Shown piece after piece: positions 56,401-64,000 of a DNA stretch of 64,000 bases (the first letter of the stretch is position 1; each line of letters starts with the position of its first letter). Where the stretch lies: assembly GCF_000182925.2 (NCBI RefSeq), contig NC_026502.1, positions 248,001-312,000 on the forward strand, written 5' to 3'. Below the pieces are notes generated by a model. That model saw only the letters and a program-made list of their open reading frames with translations, was not told the origin of the DNA and did not search any database. Position numbers and translations under genes: made by a program. This DNA is from Neurospora crassa OR74A. Its lineage: Eukaryota > Ascomycota > Sordariomycetes > Sordariales > Sordariaceae.

Positions 56401-57438
56401 TCCTGGGCTCCTTTACCCGGTGAAGTGGACTACGTGGACCCTGACATGTCAGCGGACATGAATGTGGATATGGAGGATCCTGATCAGCCTTCATCGGTCA
56501 ACAGGGTGAAGTATCAGGGACCCCGGAGATCTATTCTCTCTACATCGGCGTCCATAGGGAACTACAGGGGCATCCCCAGACGAGCAGCCTCTCCACCACC
56601 AAACATGTCGTTGCCAAGTGTGGACTCGCTACCAAAGGAAAGCCAAAGGTTCGGGAAGCACTTTGCCGCTGTGTCTGGTCGGAGACGGCTTGCTCCTAAG
56701 CCTCCTACTACTACACCTACCGCTGCTTGGTATAGAGGTGATGATGCTGAGAGGGAGTCTCCAATGCTTCGAGATGTTAGTGGCAATGCTCGAAGCACGG
56801 GGACCTCCCGACCAGCCAAAAGTCTCCTTCCAAGCGAATCGCAACAAACATGCGGCAGTCCGGCTGTGGATGGGATGGCCAATGCTTTTATGCAAGCTGA
56901 TCGGCAGACTGAGAACCTCAACTTGAACAGACGGCAGGCAGCGCAGGATGGCATCCCGACAGTTTTTTCTTCAAGCAGTAGCAGGGGAATATGGCAAGAC
57001 CCGATAGACCCGGTATCTGAACCACAACAGAAAGATGACGATGACGATCGCTTCCGCCTTCCCACTCTGCCTGGCTTGGACTCCCAGCCTCAAGTCGAAG
57101 ACATGGACGAAGTCACGGAAGTCATGGAGAACTTGGACGATTTCATTGATAGCTGGGATATCGATGAGGAGCTGGCCGAAGCGAGGGGTGAGAAGACCAA
57201 GAAGAATAAGAAGACGGTACAACTGTCGAAGCTTGGTCAGGGGTTGATCTCGGGGTTGGGCGATGGGCGCAATCTTTGGGATTCACCGAGTTCAAGGCCA
57301 CAGAGTACGTTGAAGCGGAAACGGACGGGTGATGATGAGCACGTAGAGCATGGGATGGTAGAGAGCCAGGAGAGCACGAGTGGTGGTGATAGAGGCGGTG
57401 GGATATATGATGCAGGCGTTTGGGACCGGATTGTTTAG
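53500..57438 (+). CDS. Large fungal protein of unknown function
   Basis: A single exon of 1312 residues starts at ACAAAATGAAG. The first 95 residues look like a conserved block: MKRRSHLVHGWLTEAFPDEP, SGSEDEAYNSPAERRERY and LLLSASLRGPFTKESGWTNPW. A similar start occurs in fungal proteins often labelled 'protamine P1', a name I do not trust. An acidic Glu/Asp run lies at about 267-292. The middle is disordered and Ser/Pro/Gln-rich. Near 895-920 is FTMSIKSFKHFMTPSPKRP with a basic cluster that may serve as a nuclear localisation signal. RVSWAPLPGE is at about 965. The C-terminus has an acidic helix (MDEVTEVMENLDDFIDSWDIDEELAEARG) shown here only as residues about 1205-1233, followed by a Lys-rich patch. 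Function is unknown; a nuclear location is inferred from the charge pattern. It is divergent from CDC-11. Confidence 0.8.
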   Translation: MKRRSHLVHGWLTEAFPDEPVYAEALHTSQDILYSGSEDEAYNSPAERRERYEDKGQRFLQGKPMLLLSASLRGPFTKESGWTNPWRSKTGRQRRLQSQAAHSTPGPADEESIVIAATPTIVESAVRGQQEQSRVHDEASSRPNPPTTPHRYLDNEILHEIKKWQDMIANQSGLDDPFDENTYEPSSPDTLQSLQVEITPRTHGSQLFTVSSSAVAEGAGREDSVEYDHEDIAEQNEEANLGCSDEEEAGLINLLGDDGSSLTDLIEEKIEELVDDQNEEQEAEEDEEDEEDNIQIQNTEENRRTSESLPVESLSDYDSPTKCPIASQHLPQPNGKLDLRPREELGCLPVDAVDLSPAAVRIYEESIRGSTCYSPSWRAQERRNQGNLLPGLQVVGATFSSGNVPQSPSNRSGRSLHAPASTSISHGERRSNRAGSITLEHQTIKPERILVDNPSSEPDETRNSPNDPSDIPAHHQQITVTQPKSPQRAISATDRPQLNAAVTHTAPELTEGEQKSLTTDPTSPSSSELSSPATSFEEEEEESIEEPVENVRKLLWAKNQRQPSDQDSTPDMALGAPPATPSFSQAGPRPLQYISVSESVESHGEQRSLEYFTNNQHSANDREPTKVAQNALNSQSSSRLLQSQPQSAPEATVSEESIYDDTINQVRLEWPTEASSLPRQSQVQTQNSAPVASIEEPLITGHDTSAQRMTPDQPKRSVNVMDLRHITNPTSCNATPLQPSPGLQIPFSKALEIPVLVQPRSSVTPEPPVNPEPSRSQLSIIASQALAQAVQPVIQQSPWVKGDSQIAFLAVPAPEPQCVNPGSSPLSSPASSSCFVDMEDPVLPVLSYPPAPGNDARTEEETAVPPAQAETRQLQAPHPPSTPETKRSSLPTPEFTMSIKSFKHFMTPSPKRPAKRPRLSLGDGRLPDTQALEEAVVTNPWDSSRVEAGNIHETAITSAPCRRTKRVSWAPLPGEVDYVDPDMSADMNVDMEDPDQPSSVNRVKYQGPRRSILSTSASIGNYRGIPRRAASPPPNMSLPSVDSLPKESQRFGKHFAAVSGRRRLAPKPPTTTPTAAWYRGDDAERESPMLRDVSGNARSTGTSRPAKSLLPSESQQTCGSPAVDGMANAFMQADRQTENLNLNRRQAAQDGIPTVFSSSSSRGIWQDPIDPVSEPQQKDDDDDRFRLPTLPGLDSQPQVEDMDEVTEVMENLDDFIDSWDIDEELAEARGEKTKKNKKTVQLSKLGQGLISGLGDGRNLWDSPSSRPQSTLKRKRTGDDEHVEHGMVESQESTSGGDRGGGIYDAGVWDRIV

Positions 57439-58852
57439 TCAGCAGCAGCCGGTGAGGAGCAACATATTAGAATCATGGGTGGTGTTTCAAGGGACAGCAT
57501 TCTCATAACGATGGTTATGATTCATTCAAGCGTTTGGCTTTCCACTTTGCATGGGATAGGGTACGGTACGGTGCGGAACATAGGGCATGCATGGGGGCAC
57601 TTTTGGGGTAGGCTGGATAGAGCATGGAAAAGAAATACCGTAGAGGCTGGGTAAATGACTACGGGTATAGTATATATGCTAATGGAATACTTGAGACCTC
57701 ATGCCCCGTCTTCATCTCCGTCAAAGCCGGAAGAACGCACGCATTGTTGACGTTGCTCATTGTTTGATCTCAGGGGGTAGGAGGGGAAAGGTCGGCTGCT
57801 TACGTAACCAGCTTTGGAAACGGCACAGTAGAATATGTAAGTGCACCGTACCCGTACCCAACTGACCCGCTGTTAGTGCACTGATCCGTTCGGGTGGCTC
57901 GGGTGCTGTGCCTTTGCACTTGACCCTATCAGCCAGCCTAATTAAACCGCCCCAAGACTAACAACCCAAGGAAACCCGGTTCATATGACGGAATCTGACA
58001 TTCGTTCCATTCCAGCGAAGAACAGGAACTGAAAAGCGACACCGAGAGAGAATCGAGATACCTAGTGACTGTTTAAGACTGACCTGTTGTCGATCTACCA
58101 TAGGTAGTCTCTTTTTCGATTCTAGCTGTACGTGGATGGTTTCCTCTACCTACCTAACCTACCCAAGTAGCTTCTTCTTCTTCTTCCATTTCCTGAAACC
58201 AGGGCACCGCACCTCTTGTACCTGGTCGCGTGAGACATCATCATCGATCGGACCCTTTTTTTGCTTTCCTGCGGTTCATTCCACTTTCGGCCTTCAATTT
58301 CCTTTGGAAGGTTAGTTGGGCAGAAATTCGCATCTTTCACTATTGTCTATCCCACGTCCAAGACTTAGGTCGCTCAGCCATCCTGTCTCGATAATTCCGT
58401 TCCCTTCCCGACGTAACAGAAACAGACGCGAGATACATACATATAATATACCCTGACGGCCGCCGCCGTTGGAACCCTGACCCGCTAACCCGCGTCGTTA
58501 GGTTTGGACCTTGCCAACTGTCTAGCTTCGCTTTGAAGCTTCTCTAGCTTCTCTAGCTTTCTTTAACACCCGCCGAGCCGCGCCGATCGAAACGAACCAA
58601 CCTATCCTACCTATTCTAACCGACCCCGGGCCGGGACCCCTCTACAACGAACAAACAAACAGCTCTTATACGTACACACGACCTCGAGGGACTTTGGGCA
58701 AACATCATCGCGAAGCGGATCTTATAGCCCGCCCGCCCGCTGTTCGCCGTATCGTCATCGACCTCATCGAGTCTGTCTACACCGCCGACACCTCCACCAC
58801 CAAGCAGCACGCATCTCGTCATCTAGACAAAGCAAAACAAACAGCCATCACA
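57439..58852. promoter_or_regulatory. 1.4 kb intergenic region and ATG27 promoter/leader
   Basis: The 3' UTR of the preceding gene and the promoter and leader of ATG27 lie here. An A/T-rich element, ATATAATATACC, at about 58439-58450 is a TATA candidate some 400 bases before the ATG. A CTAGCTT repeat occurs at about 58520-58560. No gene is supported. Confidence 0.5.
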
Positions 58853-60271
58853 ATGCGCCCCCCAACAACCCCCCTAGCCGGCGCCGCAGCAGCCACCGTC
58901 CTCCTTCTGGCCGGTGGCCTCCCCTCGACAATTACCACAGCCGCCGCCGCCGCCGCCGCCGCACCAGCCGAAATAATGCGCTGCAAGGAAATCGTCGTGG
59001 ACGGACACAAGTACGACTTTGGCGAGCTCGGCGGGCCGCACACGGTGGTGACGAACGAGTACGATCCGCCGGCCTACTACAATTACACGTACACGCTGGA
59101 CATCTGTGCGCCGCTGAAGAGGAAGGGGGACGTAAAGAAGGAGGAGCAGTGTGGGGGGGATGCTAGAGGTTCGTTTGTTTTTATTATTTCCCTCTCTCTT
59201 TCTCTTTCTCTTTCTCTTTCTCTTTCTCTCACTTGATCGCGAGGGGGAACAAACCCAGTGGGAGGACAATAACACAGAATGAGAAAGAAAAAAAATTACT
59301 AACAGACGGGCAAAACAAAAAAAAACAGTCTGCAGACTCAAACACCACTACTCCCCCTCGGACAAGAAATCCACCTTCGAAACAGCCACCACCCTCGCCG
59401 GCGGCTCCTCCTTCCACTACGAAGCCACCAAGCTCGATTCCTCGTCCGACCACAAAGACGGCGGCGTCAAGTTGACGTTTTCCGGGTACAAACACCAAGG
59501 ACGACAGCAAAAGGTGGTTATTAACTTTGTCTGCAACAAGACCCTAACTGGCACGGAAGGCGAAGTAGAAAGCAGCGAGGACATTCAATACGAGAAACCC
59601 AAGCTTCTTCTTGCGACAAGAGATGACAACGACAAAAAGAAGGAAGAGGAAGGCGACGATGGATACCCCGAAACGCAACTACTCAAGAACGAAACGGCGA
59701 CGGCGCTACTGTGGAATGGGTACAAGCGGGTTGGTGACGATGTGGATCAGCTTGAGTTGACGTGGAATACCAAGTTTGCTTGTTTGGATGCTTCCGGTGG
59801 CGACAAGGATAAGCCTAAAGATGGCGATGACAAGGATAAGCCGAAGGACGGGGACAAGGACAAACCCAAGGATGGCGACAACAAGGACGGCGGCGGCAAC
59901 AAGGGAGGGAATGGCGAGGAGGATATCAACAAGTCTTGGGGGTTCTTTACTTGGCTTGTGGTTCTGTAAGTCATGCCCCCACCCTCTTTTTTATCTTTTC
60001 CTTTTTCCCCCCATTTATTCCCTTCCCGTTTTATTGTATTTTGGCTCGCAAGGCTAATCAACGAACGCAAAAAAGCCTCTTCCTAGGCATAGCCGCCTAC
60101 CTCATCTTTGGCTCCTGGCTCAACTACAACCGATACGGCGCGCGTGGTTGGGACCTCCTGCCGCATGGGGACACGATCCGCGACATTCCTTACCTGCTCA
60201 AGGACTGGACGAGACGGGTGTTGAACACCGTGCAAAGCAGTGGGAGTCGGGGAGGGTACTCGGCCGTTTAG
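58853..60271 (+). CDS. atg27: ATG27, autophagy-related type I membrane protein
   Basis: Three exons (58853-59168, 59329-59965, 60076-60271) encode 382 residues. A hydrophobic, Ala-rich signal peptide covers about residues 1-41. The lumenal part is a mannose-6-phosphate-receptor-like domain with paired Cys, as in IMRCKEIVVDGHKYDF, LDICAPL, FVCNKTL and KFACLDA. Four DKPKDGD-type repeats precede a membrane segment that is split by intron 2 (WGFFTWLVVLLFLGIAAYLIF). The cytosolic tail reads RGWDLLPHGDTIRDIPYLL and ends GGYSAV, a Tyr-based sorting signal (YxxV). In yeast Atg27 cycles between Golgi, endosome and vacuole and helps Atg9 movement for autophagy. Intron 1 carries a (TTTCTC)n tract and a good branch site (TTACTAACAG). 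Intron 2 uses an unusual AAG acceptor at 60073-60075; the nearby CTAG would shift the frame. The family call is strong from the tail. Confidence 0.9.
59187..59230. repeat. (TTTCTC)n microsatellite inside ATG27 intron 1
   Basis: About five CTTTCTCTTTCT units begin some 20 bases after the donor site GTTCGT. The tract is pyrimidine-only and lies far from the branch point (near 59299), so it should be tolerated, but it makes intron length variable. Confidence 0.88.
59798..59890 (+). repeat. Coding repeat DKDKPKDG in ATG27
   Basis: Three to four tandem copies of a 27-33 base unit encode DKDKPKDGD-like peptides just outside the membrane segment. Codons differ between copies (AAGGATAAGCCTAAAGATGG and variants), so the repeat is not very recent. 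It lengthens the lumenal stalk. Confidence 0.8.
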
Positions 60272-60426
60272 GAGGGGTCATCAGTCGAGAATGGATGTGC
60301 TTCCGAGGTGGAGAGGACATTAGGGTGTAACTGAAGAGGAGGCGGAAGAGGATGAGCCGGGGGTATATGTATGAGATGTCTTAGCAGTGGGCTGATGATG
60401 GGAGGATGGGTTGACGAATGGTGAAA

Positions 60427-60443
60427 GGGGGGGGGGGGGGGGG
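60427..60443. repeat. G homopolymer run (17)
   Basis: Seventeen consecutive G on the + strand about 155 bases after the ATG27 stop codon, within its probable 3' UTR. Confidence 0.9.
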
Positions 60444-61536
60444 AAGACGCAAAGGATCGGATACGACGCAAACAGAACTGCTGCTACTGCTTGCTTGCTT
60501 GCTGTAAGCTGTCAGGGCGCGCACGATGCAGAACCTCCGAAATGATTGTTTGCAATTACAAGACTCTTTTTTTTTTGTTTTTTTCGTACAAGTACTTACG
60601 CTAGGGATACATTTTCTTCAGGATTGGCGTTTTTGGGAATGATGGATATCCAGATCTCTCCTGTATCGGCGCGTCTTAAGCAGTGATTGATTACGTCTGT
60701 CTGGTCCGGGAAAGGCGATGTCAAGCTGGCTGTTGGGTGACACAGTCAGAGGAGATGGTACGCTTTTAAATTTCTCTGTATGATCGATCATCACGGGCAT
60801 TGCCATGAAGCCCCTATATTCTTCAGATGTATTCAAAGCATGTGTCTTATTTACTTCCGATGACCACAGCCAAGGACGATAACCCCCGGGAAGTGGAGGG
60901 CTACACTCACTAGTTTCGGAACTGTCCCCGTGGGGTTCGTCGTGGCGTCGCCACCACCGGATGAAGTACCCTCTTCTGCCGTGCCGAAGGTCAGCCGAAC
61001 CGCGCACGTATCGTATCACATGTCAGACTTGGCTCGTCTCGGGTACATTACAATATCAACGCCATAACCCTTCTTCTGAACTGCTTTATAGAACGCTCAA
61101 GAGGATATTCAGACAAGGTTGCATTGTGGCTGCCAACAAAGTAGGGACCATCTGCCTGCCGGTAAGTTCACAAGTTATCCGTGTCATCCAGTCGCGCGTC
61201 CCTACATACCTAAGACAAGAAGCCGAGGTACACGGCTGTATACATCCACTTATCATAACTGACAACAACTGACCGTTCATTGTTGCATTCTGAATCAACA
61301 AAAAGACACTTTTCTCTCAAAACATCAACAAATCACACTGACTTTACTTCACCTCGCGAATTCCACCGTCATTCATTCTGGGTACATCGCCTCACGGAAA
61401 ACCATCATCTTGATCAATTTCGTCTCATCTCACACAACGGCCAACCAACCCAACCAACCAAACAACCAGCCGTCGCCAAGACTCCTCTCACCAACCTTAA
61501 ACCAACTTCACTCACCTCTTTCTCCCACAAACAACC

Positions 61537-61580
61537 ACAACAACAACAACAACAACAACAACAACCACCACCACCACCAA
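61537..61580 (+). repeat. (CAA)n/(CCA)n leader repeat before the start codon
   Basis: About nine CAA triplets and five CCA triplets run directly into AAAATGGCC, the start of the enoyl-CoA enzyme. CAA-rich leaders are unstructured, which would favour ribosome scanning; this effect is inferred. Confidence 0.85.
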
Positions 61581-61581
61581 A

Positions 61582-62457
61582 ATGGCCACCGACCAAAAAC
61601 CAACCATGAAAACCCTCTTCACCCTCCCCATCGCCCCCTCCGGCTCCCAACCAGGCGGCACCCTAACCTGCACCACCCCGTTCTCCCCCTCCTCTGACTC
61701 CCCTGTGCAATCCCGCATTTACATCCTCACCCTCTCCTCCCCCCCCGACAACCGCCTCACTCCCCCCCTCATCACCGCCCTCCTCCGCGCACTCGACACC
61801 CTCGAATTCTCCCCCGAGTATCCCCCAGGGGTAGTAATCACCACCTCCTCCCTCCCCAAATTCTTTTCCAACGGTCTCGACCTCACCCACGCCCTCTCCG
61901 ACCCTTCCTTCCTCCCTTTTTCCCTTTACCCCCTCTTCCGCCGGTACTTAACCTACCCCATGCCCACCATCGCTCTCCTAAACGGACACGCCTTCGCCGG
62001 CGGCTTGATGCTCGCCATGCACATGGACTACCGCATCATGAACCCCTCGCGCGGGTTCGCGTGCGTCAATGAGCTGGACTTTGGCGTGCCGCTTAAGCCT
62101 GCTATGTCAGCTATCTTCAGAAGCAAGTGCACGCCGGGGGTTTATCGAAGTCTGGTGCTGGAGGCGCATCGGTTCGGTGGGGGGGAGGCGAAGGAAGCGG
62201 GAATCGTGGATGCCACGGGGGGACTACAGGAGGTGATCCAGTTTGTGCAGGAGAAAAAGTTGACGGAGAAGGGAAAGACGGGGATTTATGGGTTGATGAA
62301 GATGGAGATGTACCGGGAGACGGTGGAGGGGTATTTGACGGCTGAGGGACACGAGAGGGAGGAGGAGAGGGTACGGAGGATCGTGGAGGGGGAGAAGGAG
62401 AGGAAGGAAAAGGGGAGGAGCACAAGGGAGGTCAAGGAGGGGTTGAGTAAGCTTTAG
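61582..62457 (+). CDS. Peroxisomal enoyl-CoA isomerase/hydratase family protein
   Basis: A single exon of 291 residues starts at a strong context (CAAAATGGCC). The crotonase fold is visible: LTLSSPPDNRLTPPLI near the N-terminus, the first oxyanion-hole segment FFSNGLDL at about 94-101, and the second, NGHAFAGGLMLAMHMDYRIM, from about 134. VNELDFGVPLKP follows, the position of the catalytic acid in delta3,delta2-enoyl-CoA isomerases. The protein ends GLSKL, a perfect type 1 peroxisomal targeting signal, so it should act in the peroxisome matrix during beta-oxidation of unsaturated fatty acids. The acidic residues and SKL end favour an isomerase over a hydratase, but substrate cannot be read from sequence. 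The C-terminal third is a charged Glu/Arg/Lys helix. It is not part of a gene cluster. Confidence 0.88.
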   Translation: MATDQKPTMKTLFTLPIAPSGSQPGGTLTCTTPFSPSSDSPVQSRIYILTLSSPPDNRLTPPLITALLRALDTLEFSPEYPPGVVITTSSLPKFFSNGLDLTHALSDPSFLPFSLYPLFRRYLTYPMPTIALLNGHAFAGGLMLAMHMDYRIMNPSRGFACVNELDFGVPLKPAMSAIFRSKCTPGVYRSLVLEAHRFGGGEAKEAGIVDATGGLQEVIQFVQEKKLTEKGKTGIYGLMKMEMYRETVEGYLTAEGHEREEERVRRIVEGEKERKEKGRSTREVKEGLSKL

Positions 62458-63628
62458 GGATATGGGTATATGGAGATTTGGTGCGGTGGGAGGGATGGGA
62501 AGGAGGGTGAGAAGGAGGTTGGAAATTGGATGTGGGAATCACGGAACCATGTCGTGCACTGGACAGGTCTGCGTTGGGAATTGGGATAGTATGTAGACCG
62601 CTTCAACTGGTCAGGTGCTTGGGGATTCGGAATATTTGCAACGATTTGGTGATTGATTGACATGCTCGATAAGTATCTCGAACTGGTCACCTTCGCGCGA
62701 TTTACTGTTTCAGACAAACCTCCAACAATCTCGAATATAACCATCACCAGCGACGGCAAAGGTGACGGTTGGTGAACGAAACGGCTCTGAGACACCACGA
62801 CGTCACGGTCTGGCTTTGACATGTGATACCGGTTCGGCAGTCTGGCGACATTCAGCAATTGGGTGGCTTCTACCGCAACGAGCGAACCGGTGGCAGACCC
62901 CGCTCACCCCAGGTAGTCACAGCAAATGCTCCGCGTCAACCGCGCCCAGAGGTGTATCCAACAGATATAACCCCCGACACTCAGTATCATCGCCTCTCTA
63001 TCTAACATATCTGCCCTGTTACCAGCTTGCTCTCGTCGTCAGTTACCACTTCTACCGGCTCTCTTTGTGGTTTTTGCTTTCTTCTTTTTCTTTTCTGTTT
63101 TCGAACCCACCCGTATACATGTATCGTAGTACCTCGAGTTCGAAGCCTGCACGTTCTACTCCTTCCAGCTCGTTATTGCGAATATTTCTTTATTTATTTA
63201 CTTTTATATTTTTCTGTTTTCTGTGGAAGCAAGCTCGTACATCTCAGGCCTACAAATTCACCGCATAGAACCTTTAACCAGCCTGAAGAATGTGAGTTCC
63301 TCGCAAAGGATTCAAATCTATTCGGCTGTGCTACTATCTCGCTGTGTGGACATACCTACTTTGCAATATGGTACGCTTACTGACAATTCCACCCCATCAG
63401 CCAGACTGCCGCCCTGTGTCAAACGACCATAGAACTAGCCTTTCACCACCACGACCAACAATCCGGACGATTTCCTACCTTCCAGAATCTTGACCCTCCC
63501 CCTACCGTAACGAATATCAACCACCTTTGTCCACGTCCAAAATGCCACCCTTTATTAGTCCGTGAGCCCAGTCTTTCACCACCACAATCAACATCAGACC
63601 TTGAATCATGAATGTCCAAGGGAGACAA
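62458..63628. other. 1.2 kb intergenic region at the right end
   Basis: This holds the 3' UTRs of the enoyl-CoA enzyme (+) and of the putative gene entering from the right (-). Open frames here lack protein character. A T-rich stretch at 63060-63230 and paired CACCACGACCAACAATC / CACCACAATCAACATCA phrases (about 63447 and 63578) are the only structure noticed. Confidence 0.55.
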
Positions 63629-63906
63629 CTAAATGCGTGGCAAGTGCTTGTTGAGAAATGCTTTCCTTGCCTGTGCTTGAACATGTGCATCGAGGGCCCG
63701 CATTTCTTCTTCCAATTGGTTTTGCACTAGGATAGGGTTCTGAACATTGTCGACTGGTCCTTGGGCTTCGATTTGGGCTTGAAGCATTTGGACGTGACAA
63801 CACCTCCGGAGCGACGCCAGCCGTTCCCTCTCTTTGCTCCATCGCTCCGGGGTATAAGGGACTGCAGTACTGCAAAGCGCTTTAAAGTATTCATACCGGA
63901 TCGGGC
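63629..63906 (-). CDS. Probable last exon of an unrecognised gene (partial)
   Basis: On the minus strand a typical acceptor (branch-like GCTGATG, then TTCTGTAAAACAG) precedes an open frame from 63906 to a TAG at 63629-63631. It encodes about 92 residues. They read as a charged helical protein: PIRYEYFKALCSTAVPYTPE, WSKERERLASLRR and LEEEMRALDAHVQAQARK, ending NKHLPRI. Codon use and amino-acid pattern look coding, unlike the shadow frames. The upstream exons would lie beyond base 64000. I do not recognise the family. The alternative is a chance open frame. Confidence 0.45.
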
Positions 63907-64000
63907 CTGTTTTACAGAATCCAACATCAGCCCCAAAAAGGTTCAACCAAAGAAACAGTTCGACGGAACAACACAGATAAGAACGGGACGTTCCTTCAAA

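Larger units (their letters stand above)
60272..61581. promoter_or_regulatory. 1.3 kb intergenic region and leader of the enoyl-CoA enzyme gene
   Basis: Holds the ATG27 3' UTR, a 17-base G run (60427-60443), and the promoter and leader of the gene at 61582. From 61023 to 61581 there is no ATG on the + strand. The last 45 bases are a CAA/CCA repeat. A consensus donor, GTAAGT, at about 61161 could mark a leader intron. No gene is supported. Confidence 0.55.

Noticed and set aside
62762-63268. 168-codon + strand frame after the enoyl-CoA enzyme
   Set aside because: Mixed composition with a Phe/Leu-rich end derived from a T-rich tract; other frames are equally open and no motif is present.

Overview
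The window reads as nuclear DNA of a filamentous ascomycete, most likely a Sordariomycete close to Neurospora or Sordaria. Four things point there. Introns are short (60-160 bases) with GTAAGT-like donors and CTAAC-like branch points. Long intergenic stretches are littered with the palindrome TACCTAGGTA and its fragments. Proteins are long and rich in Gln, Asn, Ala and Pro tracts. The recognisable genes belong to fungal families. No tRNA, rRNA, transposon or AT-rich repeat-mutated block was recognised by eye.

Layout. Bases 1-423 hold the 3' end of an unrecognised gene (+). A 9.2 kb gene-poor, repeat-rich stretch then leads to a BrlA-like two-finger C2H2 regulator (9671-10870, +, one intron). 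After another 6 kb without a supported gene comes an F-box-like/leucine-rich-repeat protein (16924-20382, +). It faces the SAGA subunit SPT20 (22633-26235, -). Downstream of the SPT20 stop the same frame stays protein-like for almost 600 bases, broken only by two TAG codons. A PEX22-like peroxisomal protein (28135-29545, -) and the eIF2B gamma subunit (30638-32587, +) are divergent neighbours. A further 5 kb gap precedes the inositol hexakisphosphate kinase KCS1 (37765-42234, +), which converges on the septation scaffold CDC-11/Nud1 (44186-51115, -). Divergent from CDC-11 is a large conserved-looking fungal protein of unknown function (53500-57438, +). It is followed by ATG27 (58853-60271, +), a peroxisomal (C-terminal SKL) enoyl-CoA isomerase/hydratase-like enzyme (61582-62457, +), and what looks like the last exon of a gene entering from the right edge (63629-63906, -).

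The genes do not form a cluster or operon. They are ordinary housekeeping and cell-biology genes: chromatin, translation initiation, inositol pyrophosphate signalling, septation, autophagy and peroxisome function. No new multi-gene system is apparent. The most unusual signals are open, protein-like extensions past the stop codons of SPT20 and eIF2B gamma; two competing acceptors in the last intron of ATG27; the very large motif-dense region upstream of the BrlA-like regulator; and a dense collection of short tandem repeats and homopolymer runs. Gene models were read by eye from reading frames and splice signals, and family names come from recall of conserved motifs. No database search was run.
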